A stretch of DNA of 56,402 nt from Synechococcales cyanobacterium S06. Its GTDB lineage: Bacteria; Cyanobacteriota; Cyanobacteriia; Cyanobacteriales; JAABRE01. Both the position numbers and the translations under genes were made by a program. The notes beneath the pieces are model-generated. The model was given only the letters and a program-made list of their open reading frames with translations, did no database searches and was not told where the DNA came from. Positions within the stretch are counted from its first letter, which is position 1, and each line of letters opens with the position of its first letter. Shown in pieces: positions 7,793-15,464 of this stretch. The stretch spans positions 1 through 56,402 of the forward strand of contig JAABRE010000027.1 of the NCBI GenBank assembly GCA_011391125.1, in the 5' to 3' direction.

Positions 7793-8476
7793 ATGAATTC
7801 ACCTATTCAAGCAGTACAATCCGCCTATCGAGGAGATGCAACTTATCGCACTCCCCCCCCCGATTTACCTTCCTTATTATTAAAGGAGCGCATTGTTTAT
7901 CTGGGACTTCCCTTAGTTTCACCCGACGAATATAAACAACAATTAGGGCTTGATGTCACCGAGTTAATCATTGCTCAGTTACTCTATTTGCAATTTGATG
8001 ACCCCGATAAGCCAATTTATATGTACATCAACTCGACGGGTACATCATGGTATGGTGGAGAATCCATTGGTTTTGAAACCGAAGCATTTGCCATTTGTGA
8101 CACCCTAAATTATATTAAACCTCCAGTTCATACCATTTGTATCGGTCAAGCAATGGGGACAGCGGCCATGATTTTATCAGCCGGCACAAAAGGCTGTCGC
8201 ACCAGTTTGCCCAATGCTACTATTATTCTGCACCAAGCACGTCAAGGAGCCCAAGGTCAAGCTACGGATATTCAAATTCGTGCGAAGGAAGTTCTGCATA
8301 ATAAGCGCATGATTTTGGAAATTTTTTCAAAAAATACCGGTCAACCCATGGAAAAACTTGAGAAAGACACGGACCGAATGTTATATATGACACCTCAACA
8401 AGCCAAAGAATATGGCTTAATTGACCGTGTTTTAGAAAATGCGAAACAATTACCCTCTCCCCTACCCGCAGTTTAA
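7793..8476 (+). CDS. clpR: ClpR, catalytically inactive ClpP-like subunit
   Basis: A 227-residue ClpP-family protein. The segment that normally carries the nucleophile (G-x-A-A-S-M-G-A) reads GQAMGTAAM at 118-126, putting Gly122 where ClpP has Ser. The His ('ILHQAR') and Asp ('KDTDRM') regions remain. The extra 'STGTSWYGGESIGFETEAFA' loop after residue 80 is typical of cyanobacterial and plastid ClpR. In Synechococcus elongatus, ClpR assembles with ClpP3 into a mixed core that partners ClpC. Here clpP3 follows after 17 nt, so the pair is an operon. The call is firm; the missing Ser is characteristic of the family and not a mutation. Confidence 0.95.
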   Translation: MNSPIQAVQSAYRGDATYRTPPPDLPSLLLKERIVYLGLPLVSPDEYKQQLGLDVTELIIAQLLYLQFDDPDKPIYMYINSTGTSWYGGESIGFETEAFAICDTLNYIKPPVHTICIGQAMGTAAMILSAGTKGCRTSLPNATIILHQARQGAQGQATDIQIRAKEVLHNKRMILEIFSKNTGQPMEKLEKDTDRMLYMTPQQAKEYGLIDRVLENAKQLPSPLPAV

Positions 8477-8493
8477 AAAAAAAGGATTAAAAA

Positions 8494-9096
8494 ATGCCCA
8501 TTGGTGTACCCAGAGTTCCCTATCAAATGCCCGGTCAGGCCTATACTGACTGGATCAACATTTACGATCGCCTGTATCGTGAGAGAATCATTTTCCTTGG
8601 TCGTGGCATCGATGATAGCATCGCAAATCAAATCATTGCGATTATGTTATATCTTGACTCAGAAGACCAAACCAAACCCATTTACTTGTATATCAACTCC
8701 CCCGGTGGTTCAGTAACAGCGGGCATGGCCATTTATGATACCATGCAACACATCAAATCCGAAGTTGTCACCATTTGTGTCGGTTTAGCCGCCTCCATGG
8801 GCGCATTCTTGCTCTCTGCTGGCACAAAAGGAAAGCGGTTGGCACTTCCCCACGCTAGAATCATGATTCACCAACCCCTAGGAGGTGTTCAAGGTAGAAG
8901 ACAAGCTACGGATATTGAAATTGAAGCTAGGGAAATTATCCGGATTAAACATCAACTTAACGAAATTATGGCTTTTCACACAGGAAAACCCATCGAGAAA
9001 ATCGAAAAAGATACCGATCGCGATTACTTCATGTCGGCCCAAGAAGCCGCCGAATATGGCATAATTGATAAGGTAATTGAAGAAAGACCTGCATAG
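8494..9096 (+). CDS. clpP3: ATP-dependent Clp protease proteolytic subunit (ClpP3 type)
   Basis: A 200-residue serine peptidase subunit. The triad is intact: Ser101 in 'GLAASMGAF', His126 in 'MIHQPLGG' and Asp175 in 'KDTDRDYF'. The spacing (25 and 74 residues) matches Escherichia coli ClpP Ser97/His122/Asp171. Its position directly after clpR with a good AAAGGA ribosome-binding site identifies it as the ClpP3 partner of the ClpP3/R ring. It acts in the cytosol with the ClpC unfoldase. The stop is followed at once by a heptamer array and a palindrome. Confidence 0.95.
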   Translation: MPIGVPRVPYQMPGQAYTDWINIYDRLYRERIIFLGRGIDDSIANQIIAIMLYLDSEDQTKPIYLYINSPGGSVTAGMAIYDTMQHIKSEVVTICVGLAASMGAFLLSAGTKGKRLALPHARIMIHQPLGGVQGRRQATDIEIEAREIIRIKHQLNEIMAFHTGKPIEKIEKDTDRDYFMSAQEAAEYGIIDKVIEERPA

Positions 9097-9147
9097 TTGA
9101 CAGTTGATAGTTGATAGTTGATAGTTGATAGTTGACAGTTGACAGTG
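9097..9147. repeat. Heptanucleotide array (AGTTGAT)
   Basis: Seven or so units of AGTTGAT/AGTTGAC begin immediately after the clpP3 stop codon. The unit is unrelated to the AACTGAT array upstream of clpR, apart from length and being almost its reverse complement. Confidence 0.8.
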
Positions 9148-9205
9148 AGTTAACTGTTTTAATACCCGCTCATAGCTAGGTTCAGAGCCCTATGCGCTCG
9201 TCAAC

Positions 9206-9241
9206 TTGTGTAGAGACGTAGCATGCTACGTCTCTACACAA
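9206..9241. repeat. Perfect 36-nt palindrome
   Basis: Arms of 18 nt (TTGTGTAGAGACGTAGCA and its complement) with no loop, centred on GCATGC. A related 30-nt palindrome, with GTTGC in place of GTAGC, lies at 15328-15357 within a MITE-like element. An outer TAGC...GCTA pair (from about 9173 to 9258) suggests this copy too belongs to a small mobile repeat. It lies just upstream of the atpZ-like gene. Confidence 0.75.
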
Positions 9242-9266
9242 TGTTAATAGGATTGCTATATTTATT

Positions 9267-9584
9267 ATGAATAATAATCAAGATAATTCTTCCGAGAAAC
9301 TGGACAAAAAAGAACAGGAATTTCAGAGTACAGTTAAGAAAAAAGCGACACGTAAATTAAAGGCCAAATTAGAGGAAAAAAATGCCCTTTGGTATGGTTT
9401 AGGAATGTCAGGAATTGTGGGTTTATTAGTAATAATTCCCACCTTAATGGGTTTATATTTAGGCATTTTCTTAGACAAAAAAATTCCCACTTCCTATTCC
9501 TTTACCTTAATGGGATTACTTTTAGGCCTTATGTTCGGTTGTTTAAACGCTTGGATTTGGATAACAAGAAAAACCCAAGATTGA
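9267..9584 (+). CDS. AtpZ/AtpI family membrane protein
   Basis: A 105-residue protein with a charged, Lys-rich N-terminal 40 residues and two predicted membrane helices (about 43-65 and 75-97). The 'GLYLGIFLDKKIPTSYSFTLMGLLLGLMFG' hairpin is typical of the AtpZ/AtpI ('ATPase gene 1') family. These proteins accompany F-type ATP synthases, especially the Na+-linked N-ATPase operons, and may help rotor assembly or Mg2+ supply. Here no other ATP synthase subunit is nearby, so it is a solitary gene. Its TGA stop coincides with the first bases of an IS200/IS605-type end, so the C-terminus or downstream genes may have been altered by that element. Confidence 0.75.
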   Translation: MNNNQDNSSEKLDKKEQEFQSTVKKKATRKLKAKLEEKNALWYGLGMSGIVGLLVIIPTLMGLYLGIFLDKKIPTSYSFTLMGLLLGLMFGCLNAWIWITRKTQD

Positions 9585-9705
9585 CATCTCCCCGTCTTAA
9601 AAGAACGGGGATTCTGGTCGATTATCAACCGAAAACGGGGATCAACCACGTTTTCTTTGAGCCTGTCAACAGACTCCTACACCCCTTGGCGTAAAGCTGT
9701 AGGTT
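9582..9705 (+). mobile_element. IS200/IS605-type right-end remnant
   Basis: The sequence TTGACATCTCCCCGTC followed by a hairpin (CCCCGT...ACGGGG, 9589-9610), a second hairpin (GAAAACG...CGTTTTC, about 9631-9656) and a third (CTACA...TGTAG with CCCCTTGGCGTAAAG, 9677-9703) resembles the region downstream of tnpB in cyanobacterial IS605-family elements. No transposase or tnpB coding sequence is left. In intact elements this segment overlaps the guide-RNA scaffold, so this could be a scaffold scar. Recognition is from memory of the pattern. Confidence 0.5.
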
Positions 9706-10331
9706 TACTTTTTCAGAATTAAGCTGGTGCAGGTTTTTCACCGCGTTTGCAGCTAAAACAAATTTAAGTCAAAATCTGGAACTTGTCAAGTTGTCAAATA
9801 AAGATACGGGGGACTAAAGTCCCAGTGAGCGAACCTCACCCCGCCGATCCGTGGCTTTTCTCGCTCACAGTGCTTTCTGTAAAAAGCTACCCCTCACCCC
9901 CCTACCCCCCTCATCCCAAAGGGAGAGGGGGAAAAGAGTCCTCATAAATTTGGGAAGTGCTATAACCTTCATCTTGCAGCGTAACCCACCAAACCCAATC
10001 GTAGGGGCAGGGAAACCGTTTCAAAGTAAATTTTTCTATTTTTGAAACCCTTGCCTAATATGAGTTTAAATACTTTTTTCAGAATAGTAAAAAAATAGAT
10101 TTTAAATAGCATTAAATATGCTCCCCTCTCCCAAAGGGTGAGGGGTTGGGGGTGAGGGTCTTCAAATTTTGAGCCGCGACGCAAAAAACGGTTTCCCATC
10201 GTAGGGTGGATTAGATGCGCAATCAATCTTGGCAACCCACGAATAACCTTCATATCGCAGCGTAACCCACCACAAAACAACGGTGGATGGTGGGTTACGC
10301 TATCTGCTCCGCCACCCTACAATAAAATGGA
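9706..10331. other. Gene-free interval rich in palindromes
   Basis: No credible gene. It contains a GTGAGCGA...TCGCTCAC inverted repeat (about 9826-9870), a left-truncated family A MITE ending AAGTGCTA at 9962, and a CCCTCTCCC...GGGTGAGGGG hairpin near 10125-10160. It also has a GTAGGGTGGATTAG...GGTGGGTTACGC...CCACCCTAC cluster from 10201 to 10320. Short ORFs here read through repeat sequence only. Confidence 0.7.
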
Positions 10332-10358
10332 CAAAAAAATAAGGACACCCGAGTGTCC
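10332..10358 (-). terminator. Terminator of the PEP-CTERM gene
   Basis: On the minus strand, GGACAC-TCGG-GTGTCC is followed by TTATTTTTTTG, a classic factor-independent terminator. It lies about 80 nt after the stop codon of the PEP-CTERM gene. Confidence 0.85.
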
Positions 10359-10439
10359 ATTGAGTATTTAATAATACTACTAGGATTTGTTGTTTTAAAC
10401 TTAACTCACAAAAGGTAAAGTAAACGAAATCAAATCCAA

Positions 10440-11153
10440 TTAAACAGTTTTCTTTCTGCGGCCGATCAAACCGAGGAAAGCAACGGAACTTAATCCTAAG
10501 AGAGCAGTAGGTTCGGGAACAACTACGGGATCAGGAGTGGTATACTCATAGGTAACCTGTAATTCAGCCCCAGCCTGGGTCTGAAATTGAGTAACTAAAT
10601 TACCTGAACCTGAACCGCTAGACAATCCACTGGCGACAAGACCCATATTAACGGTACTAAGACCAGTAAAAAAGGCTAGTGTGGGAGCATCTGTTTTGAT
10701 AGCAGAATCACTATCCGTATTGGTCAAACCAGTAAAGGCCGCACCCGAAGTACCAGCAAAATCGAAAGTTCCATCAAACGCACTGGCATTAAAGACTTGA
10801 TTGGCTAAAGGTGTTACATTAACGAGTAAACCACCACCCAATGCCGCCGGAAGGTTCAGATTGATACCTGCTGATAAGTTCAAAGTCACGGTTGCTGGTG
10901 CTGCGTCCAAACTTTCAGCATTAGCGTTACCAAGAACAGTACCAGCTAAACTAAAAGTTACTTTGGTTAATGTTCCTAGAGAGCCATCAAACTGAGCGAC
11001 AGAAAGAGTATCAGTATAGTTGGTGGTAGTGACTGGCTTAGTCGCTGACACAGTCTGAGTTAAGGTTGCCGCTTGAGCAGATCCAGCAAAGGTGAGGGCA
11101 GCAGCAGTTCCGGCGAGAGCGACAACAGATATTTTTTGTGCTAATTTGTTCAT
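10440..11153 (-). CDS. Secreted PEP-CTERM surface protein
   Basis: A 237-residue protein with an N-terminal signal peptide (basic MNKLAQK, hydrophobic core, AQA cleavage region near residue 29). Its C-terminal sorting signal is 'VVPEPTALLGLSSVAFLGLIGRRKK': PEP motif, about 17 hydrophobic residues, then a basic tail. Such signals are recognised by exosortases, which remove the tail and anchor or release the protein at the cell surface. The middle is Thr/Ala/Gly/Ser-rich and strand-like and may belong to one of the 'choice-of-anchor' domains of PEP-CTERM proteins (tentative). No exosortase gene is in this window. The gene is monocistronic, with its own terminator. Confidence 0.88.
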   Translation of the reverse strand: MNKLAQKISVVALAGTAAALTFAGSAQAATLTQTVSATKPVTTTNYTDTLSVAQFDGSLGTLTKVTFSLAGTVLGNANAESLDAAPATVTLNLSAGINLNLPAALGGGLLVNVTPLANQVFNASAFDGTFDFAGTSGAAFTGLTNTDSDSAIKTDAPTLAFFTGLSTVNMGLVASGLSSGSGSGNLVTQFQTQAGAELQVTYEYTTPDPVVVPEPTALLGLSSVAFLGLIGRRKKTV

Positions 11154-12147
11154 GTTGGTAAAAAAAATGGGGTTAATTAATATGTGCCGTTTAGCAGCCT
11201 AAATAATCTAAATCTGACATTCCACCGATCACAGAAATAAACCTGTTTGGTAAAATACCCTAAACGATTAAGTTTAGCTATAGTGTTATGAGTTTACTTA
11301 TAACTAAAAAAAATACACTTGTCAAGTTAAGTTTATTTCATAATTTAGGGATTAGGATTTATCTTTTTACCGAAACTTTACAAACTTCATAAATATTAAA
11401 AGATAAAATCAAGCAAATAAGCCGAAAAAGGAGAAAAACATACGTAGAAACACTGGAGTTTTTAATTTTCAATCGTAGCAGCACTTAAGTATTGCTTTAA
11501 AAAAGTCATAAATATCCAGCCTAAATAACATTTTCTGGGGCAAATTTGCGGCAATCACTTAAGTAGAAAATTAAATATAAAGATTTGATAAAGTGCTGGA
11601 AATCTATTGATTTCGTTATGATAATTTTAAGCAAATAAAACTTTGAGAAATCCGATTTTGGCCCGTTTTTCCGTGTGACCCCCGAATAGTTGCTTAAAAA
11701 TCGGATTTCTAAGCCATAAGTATCTAAGCAAAATTAATTGTGAAAAATAACCAACCTTCACATTAGACTTTTTGTAAAACCAAGAAAAATTATATAGTGA
11801 TTCCAATTAAGATTAAAACAGTTGAAAAATAGGTTCGTAGTTGCGCTTTAGCGCTTCTTAGGACTAAAGTCCAACAACAAACTAAAAACTTTTGTTTAAT
11901 TTTTATTTGGAATTACTATAATTATTAATAATTAATTGAAAAACCTCTGTCTAACTAAAAAAAAGTTACAACAGAGGTTAAGAAATATCCTGAAAAATTT
12001 TGTGATGGAATCCGAGAGTGGGATGGATTTCCCGTAACTAATATAGTATTATTCCCGACTCAAAATTGACTGCCCACTTTTATTTGTGATAATAATAAAT
12101 ATGCACGAATTACAAAATATTTCCAGAATTTTGGTTAAAAAAAGGTC
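11154..12147. other. Long AT-rich intergenic region
   Basis: About 1 kb without a credible gene on either strand. It holds the upstream region of the PEP-CTERM gene and an inverted repeat GAAATCCGATTT/AAATCGGATTTC at 11647-11658 and 11698-11709 (a similar pair occurs at 16473-16537). It also holds a family B MITE at 11795-11918 and a hairpin ACCTCTGT...ACAGAGGT near 11943-11980, which could end transcription of the RRM gene. Confidence 0.6.
11795..11918. mobile_element. MITE family B copy (124 bp, TA target)
   Basis: Begins TAGTGATTCCAATTAAGATT and ends TTTGGAATTACTA: inverted ends of about 24 nt with mismatches, flanked by TA. The interior carries the GCGCTTTAGCGC and GGACTAAAGTCC hairpins. 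Orientation is opposite to the copies at 27477, 40832 and 41658. Intergenic. Confidence 0.85.
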
Positions 12148-12441
12148 TTAAAAACGAGATTTATTAAAACGTCTGTTTCCACCACCTCTGGAATCTTCTT
12201 CCTTCGGACGAGCTTTATTTACTCTCATTTTACGACCCATCCATTCTGCGCCGTCTAATTCTTCAATGGCTTTGTCTTCTTCGGCCTCAGTTTGCATTTC
12301 TACAAACGCAAAACCACGAACTCGACCGGTTTCCCGATCCATGGGCATTGTAGCTTTAGTCACAGTGCCGTAATCAGCAAAAACTTGCTGTAAATCTTCT
12401 TGGGTAACATCGTAAGAAAGATTACCAACGTAAATAGTCAC
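12148..12441 (-). CDS. RRM-type RNA-binding protein (cyanobacterial Rbp family)
   Basis: A 97-residue protein made of a single RRM domain with RNP2 'IYVGNL' (residues 3-8) and RNP1 'RGFAFVEM' (42-49), followed by a short tail 'RGGGNRRFNKSRF'. Cyanobacterial proteins of this type (RbpA-G) bind RNA in the cytosol. Several are cold-induced or required for mRNA localisation; the glycine-rich-tail forms are the cold-inducible class. The start is GTG at 12441, supported by GGAGAAG upstream and the invariant MTIYVGNL beginning. The roughly 160-nt AT-rich upstream region may be a long leader, as known for cold-regulated rbp genes. Monocistronic. Confidence 0.93.
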   Translation of the reverse strand: MTIYVGNLSYDVTQEDLQQVFADYGTVTKATMPMDRETGRVRGFAFVEMQTEAEEDKAIEELDGAEWMGRKMRVNKARPKEEDSRGGGNRRFNKSRF

Positions 12442-12673
12442 GAAAACTTCTCCAACTGAAAATAAAAGGTAACAAGGGAAGTTTGGCTAGAAATATCCGA
12501 GCATTTGGCTAAATCTAATTTTCTGGAATTCGAGCGTCAAATAATTGATTAAACGAAACAGATACCGAACTTTCACTTTATTGTATTCTAATGATAGCGG
12601 TTATTTGAATTTTGTGTTACAAAAAAGAGATAATTTTTTCCCTCAGTATAAATACTCAGAAAGCTTGATCGCC

Positions 12674-12958
12674 TTAATAAACATCATCATGGGTGCCAAT
12701 ATTTAAGAGAATTATTAGTTCTTCATTAGTGTCGGGATATTTTTCAATTGAGAAAATAATTCGACAGTCATATCCACAGGAACAAGCGCGCAACCCATCA
12801 AATTCACCTTTGAGACGATGAGTGCTAAGATTTATAGTAGATAAATCTACTTCCATTTGTCTTAATGTTTCCTGAATCTGCTTTTTTAAACGTTGATCTC
12901 CCTTGATAAATTTCCGTAATGATCGCTGAAATCGAGGAGTTAAAATAATTTTTCTCAT
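12674..12958 (-). CDS. RelE/ParE-superfamily toxin (YafQ-like)
   Basis: A 94-residue small basic protein. The opening 'KIILTPRFQRSLRKFIK', the central 'LRACSCGYDCRIIFSIEK' and the ending 'LLNIGTHDDVY' follow the RelE/YafQ/YoeB pattern, in which 'R..C..dyRi.y' strands form the RNase core and 'iGtHddvY' closes the fold. Homologues cleave mRNA in the ribosomal A site. It overlaps the upstream antitoxin by 4 nt (ATGA), so the two are translationally coupled. It looks complete, and is one of three apparently intact TA pairs in this window. Confidence 0.85.
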   Translation of the reverse strand: MRKIILTPRFQRSLRKFIKGDQRLKKQIQETLRQMEVDLSTINLSTHRLKGEFDGLRACSCGYDCRIIFSIEKYPDTNEELIILLNIGTHDDVY

Positions 12959-13185
12959 TCTATTTCAGGGGTATCTAAATAGGCTTGTAATTCAAGGATT
13001 GCGGCTTCTGCTGTCAAAGGTTTAAGATTCCCGTTTCTAAATTCAGCTAAAGCTTCCTGTGTTTCTTTGACTAATTCTTGTCTTCGCATTTGAGCTGCTC
13101 GACGTTGCACAATTTCAATGAGAAGTTTCTGTTGATCTAATGGTAACTCAGTTACTAGATCGAGAACTTGTTCAAATTTGTTCAT
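12955..13185 (-). CDS. Antitoxin partner of the RelE-like toxin
   Basis: A 76-residue, helix-rich protein: MNKFEQVLDLVTELPLDQQ, then 'LLIEIVQRRAAQMRRQELVKETQEALAEFRNG', then an acidic tail. The same architecture appears in the gene at 13284-13520 and in the interrupted gene at 6997-7354, so this is a small antitoxin family of this genome. It overlaps the toxin start by 4 nt. The upstream 55 bp (13217-13272) are nearly identical to those upstream of the paralogue, suggesting shared promoter/operator sequence and possible cross-regulation. Confidence 0.75.
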   Translation of the reverse strand: MNKFEQVLDLVTELPLDQQKLLIEIVQRRAAQMRRQELVKETQEALAEFRNGNLKPLTAEAAILELQAYLDTPEIE

Positions 13186-13216
13186 AATCTTGGATTTTTA
13201 TCAAGGCAAAATATGA

Positions 13217-13272
13217 GTTATTTATATTATAGTTTTTTTTCATTGTTACCGTTCACTTCATCTCTCGTTTAC
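13217..13272 (-). promoter_or_regulatory. Duplicated promoter/operator block, copy 2
   Basis: A 56-bp segment (gttatttatattatag...accgttcac...tcgtttac on the plus strand) recurs at 13583-13638 with three or four differences. Both copies lie directly upstream of antitoxin starts. On the coding strand the ATAATATAA stretch could supply a -10. Autoregulation by the antitoxin is typical of such loci but is not shown here. Confidence 0.55.
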
Positions 13273-13283
13273 TAATAACTATT

Positions 13284-13520
13284 TTAGACATCTTCTAATT
13301 CCGGATTATCCATATATTCCCGTAATTCTTGAATTGCTTCTGAAGCCGTCTGAATTTTCAGCTTACCTGACTCAAATTCTGCCAGGGAAATTTTGACATC
13401 TAAGGCTATTTGTTCTCGCCGACTTTCTTTAATTCTATTCTTAATAACTTGAACTAAAATTTCTTGTTGTTCTAAAGAAAGTTCCATTACTTCTTCTAAA
13501 ACTTGATCTAGTTTATTCAA
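13284..13520 (-). CDS. Orphan paralogue of the RelE-partner antitoxin
   Basis: A 78-residue protein, 'NKLDQVLEEVMELSLEQQEILVQVIKNRIKESRREQ...', clearly paralogous to the antitoxin at 12955-13185 with the same domain order and acidic tail. The start is probably TTG at 13520, matching the paralogue's first residue, with AGGAACAGG upstream. Only 98 nt separate it from the next antitoxin and no toxin lies between. It therefore arose by tandem duplication of antitoxin plus promoter, or lost its toxin. It may neutralise the neighbouring toxin or act as a regulator. Confidence 0.7.
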   Translation of the reverse strand: MNKLDQVLEEVMELSLEQQEILVQVIKNRIKESRREQIALDVKISLAEFESGKLKIQTASEAIQELREYMDNPELEDV

Positions 13521-13582
13521 TGGCCTGTTCCTCTTAATCGATAGATTAATGATGTAATTTTAACAAAAAAATGATTAGAATA

Positions 13583-13638
13583 GTTATTTATATTATAGTT
13601 TCTTTTCATTGTTACCGTTCACGTCATCTATCGTTTAC
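13583..13638 (-). promoter_or_regulatory. Duplicated promoter/operator block, copy 1
   Basis: The partner of 13217-13272, located 63 nt upstream of the orphan antitoxin start on the coding strand. High conservation between non-coding copies implies either recent duplication or selection on a binding site. Confidence 0.55.
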
Positions 13639-13672
13639 GATGAAATAAATTTACCTTTAAAAGTTAGTGTAT

Positions 13673-13969
13673 ATGGACAATCAAACTAAACAGGTTTACA
13701 ATTACACCGTCATTCTCGAAAGGGAAGAAGATGGAGGTTATCATGCTTTTTGTCCTCTTCTTAAAGGTTGTCATTCCCAAGGGGATACCTTTGAAGAGGC
13801 GATCTCCAATATTACGGAGGCCATAGAACTATATCTTGAAAGTCTAAGGGCGGATAATCAACCTTATTTCAGTTATCAGTTAACAGTTAACAGTTATAGC
13901 ATTTTTACTTGCTATTTTGCTTCTTTTTTCCCCCCCTCTCCCTTTGGGATGAGGGGGGTTGGGGGGTGA
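13673..13969 (+). pseudogene. HicB antitoxin with C-terminus replaced by repeats
   Basis: The first 64 residues or so are a well-conserved HicB domain: 'YTVILEREEDGGYHAFCPLLKGCHSQGDTFEEAISNITEAIELYLESLRADNQP'. After that the frame runs through an AGTTA-type repeat (13870-13895) and into a family A MITE at 13897, ending in repeat-encoded Pro/Gly residues. The natural last residues are therefore lost. No hicA toxin is adjacent on either side. The start could be ATG 13673 or GTG 13667. The domain may still fold because HicB of this short type normally ends soon after this point, so functional loss is probable but not certain. Confidence 0.65.
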
Positions 13970-13999
13970 GGGTATATAACACTGAATCAGAAAATGCTA
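13897..13999. mobile_element. MITE family A copy (103 bp, TA target)
   Basis: Begins TAGCATTTTTAC and ends GAAAATGCTA, flanked by TA (13895-13896, 14000-14001). The orientation is inverted relative to most copies (GGGATGAGGGGGGTTGGGG internally). It terminates the HicB frame. Confidence 0.8.
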
Positions 14000-14035
14000 T
14001 AACAATTACTACAGTTTAAATCACTTAAATAAGTA

Positions 14036-15289
14036 TCAAAACCATAATTTCTGACCAATAAAAAATATTAAAGCTGCTAAACCTGCGGTTGCTGGGATGG
14101 TAATTATCCACGCTGCGAAAACCGATTTTAAGGTGGCAAAATTAACCTTTTCACTACTTTTAAATAACCCAATTCCCACCACTGCTCCCACTAAAGCGTG
14201 GGATGTAGAAACAGGCAACCCTAATCGGGAGGCCATTAAAATAGTCGTAGCTGTCGCCAATTCCGCCGAAAAGCCACTACTCGGTTGTAAACTAATGATT
14301 GATTCGCCGATGGTGGCGATGACTTTTTTCCCTTGTACGGCTAACCCCGCAACGATGCCTAAACCACCGACAAGCAATACCCAAATCGGAATGGGAATTT
14401 CGTTTAAAGGTACGGTATTATTTTTCATAATATAGGCGATCGCCGCCAAGGGTGCAACGGCATTGCCCACGTCATTGGAACCGTGGGCGAAAGCAACAAA
14501 ACAAGCGCTAATTACCTGAAATTTTCCCAAGATGACTTCTATGATCAGATTTCGCTTACTCAGGTCATTTTTGTCATTTTTTTTATTTTGCAGGGCAAAT
14601 AGCGCATTTTTAAAGACAATAGTGAGACAAATACAGGCAATACCACCCAATAGAAAAGCCCAAATATAGGTGGGTACAGGTAAATTGTAGAAAAAAGGGC
14701 GATCAAAAATGCTTGGGAAAACAATCACGCCAAATACGCTAAAAACCAAGACGTTTAATCCTGGTATCCATTGATTTAAGCTAGTTTCAGGGTCAGCTTG
14801 ATTTAAAATGACCTTTTGTAACAAACTGTAAAATAGGGCGGCAATTAGGCCACTTAAAACGGGAGTTATTAGCCAACCAAGAGAGATTAGGCCAATATTC
14901 GCCCAATTGATTGCCTCAGCACCGATCGCCACGGCGGAAAAACCGGCGATCGCTCCGACCACACCATGGGATGAAGCCACAGGCAAGCCATAACTGGTGG
15001 CAATTTGTAACCAGACTCCACAGGAAATTAACACAGAAACCATACCCAATAAAAGAGTATTAGGATTACTAGAAAATAGGTTATTATTAGTAAGATTAGT
15101 GGCCAAAGTTGAGGCCACATTTTCACCGAAAAAAAGCGCACCAGTAAACTCAAAAATAGCAGCAATAATAATCGCTTGTTTTAAAGTCAGGGCTTTTGAG
15201 CCAACAGAAGTTCCCATGGAATTAGCAACATCATTTGCACCTAAATTCCAAGCTAAATAAAAAGCCAGTAAAATAATTAAAAAGAGCAT
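14036..15289 (-). CDS. Inorganic phosphate permease (PiT family)
   Basis: A 417-residue polytopic membrane protein with about ten to eleven hydrophobic helices. It carries the duplicated PiT signature: 'LGANDVANSMGT' near residues 17-28 and 'HGSNDVGNAVAPL' near 268-280, each opening one inverted half. 'SSHGVVGA' and 'TSHALVGAVVG' are the paired re-entrant motifs. Family members carry out H+- or Na+-coupled uptake of phosphate (or metal-phosphate) across the plasma membrane with low affinity. No phosphate-regulon genes are nearby, so it appears monocistronic. Length is normal. Confidence 0.92.
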   Translation of the reverse strand: MLFLIILLAFYLAWNLGANDVANSMGTSVGSKALTLKQAIIIAAIFEFTGALFFGENVASTLATNLTNNNLFSSNPNTLLLGMVSVLISCGVWLQIATSYGLPVASSHGVVGAIAGFSAVAIGAEAINWANIGLISLGWLITPVLSGLIAALFYSLLQKVILNQADPETSLNQWIPGLNVLVFSVFGVIVFPSIFDRPFFYNLPVPTYIWAFLLGGIACICLTIVFKNALFALQNKKNDKNDLSKRNLIIEVILGKFQVISACFVAFAHGSNDVGNAVAPLAAIAYIMKNNTVPLNEIPIPIWVLLVGGLGIVAGLAVQGKKVIATIGESIISLQPSSGFSAELATATTILMASRLGLPVSTSHALVGAVVGIGLFKSSEKVNFATLKSVFAAWIITIPATAGLAALIFFIGQKLWF

Positions 15290-15307
15290 TTTTTAAAATA
15301 GTTTATA

Positions 15308-15404
15308 TAGCAGTCATATCTTCGATGTGTAGAGACGTTGCATGCAACGTCTCTACAGTAAGGGTTTGGTGAAAACATTTTTTTACAACTTATTTAGGAA
15401 TGCT
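15308..15404. mobile_element. MITE-like element with a 30-nt palindromic core
   Basis: A 97-bp unit beginning TAGCAGTCAT and ending GGAATGCTA, flanked by TA on both sides. It contains the perfect palindrome TGTAGAGACGTTGCA and its complement at 15328-15357. The ends resemble family A (TAGCA...TGCTA) but the interior is different. It lies upstream of the phosphate permease start. Confidence 0.65.
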
Positions 15405-15464
15405 ATAGTTACGCAAAGCGATCTAAATTAAAGATAGCGCGCTAAAGTGCAACAACGAACCTGT

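Noticed and set aside
7793-8476. The missing catalytic serine in the ClpP-like protein as an inactivating mutation
   Set aside because: The loop insertion, Gly at that site and adjacency to clpP3 identify it as ClpR, in which the loss is normal.
13673-13969. A novel HicB variant with a Pro/Gly-rich C-terminal domain
   Set aside because: The tail is encoded by an AGTTA repeat and a family A MITE, so it is an insertion artefact rather than a domain.
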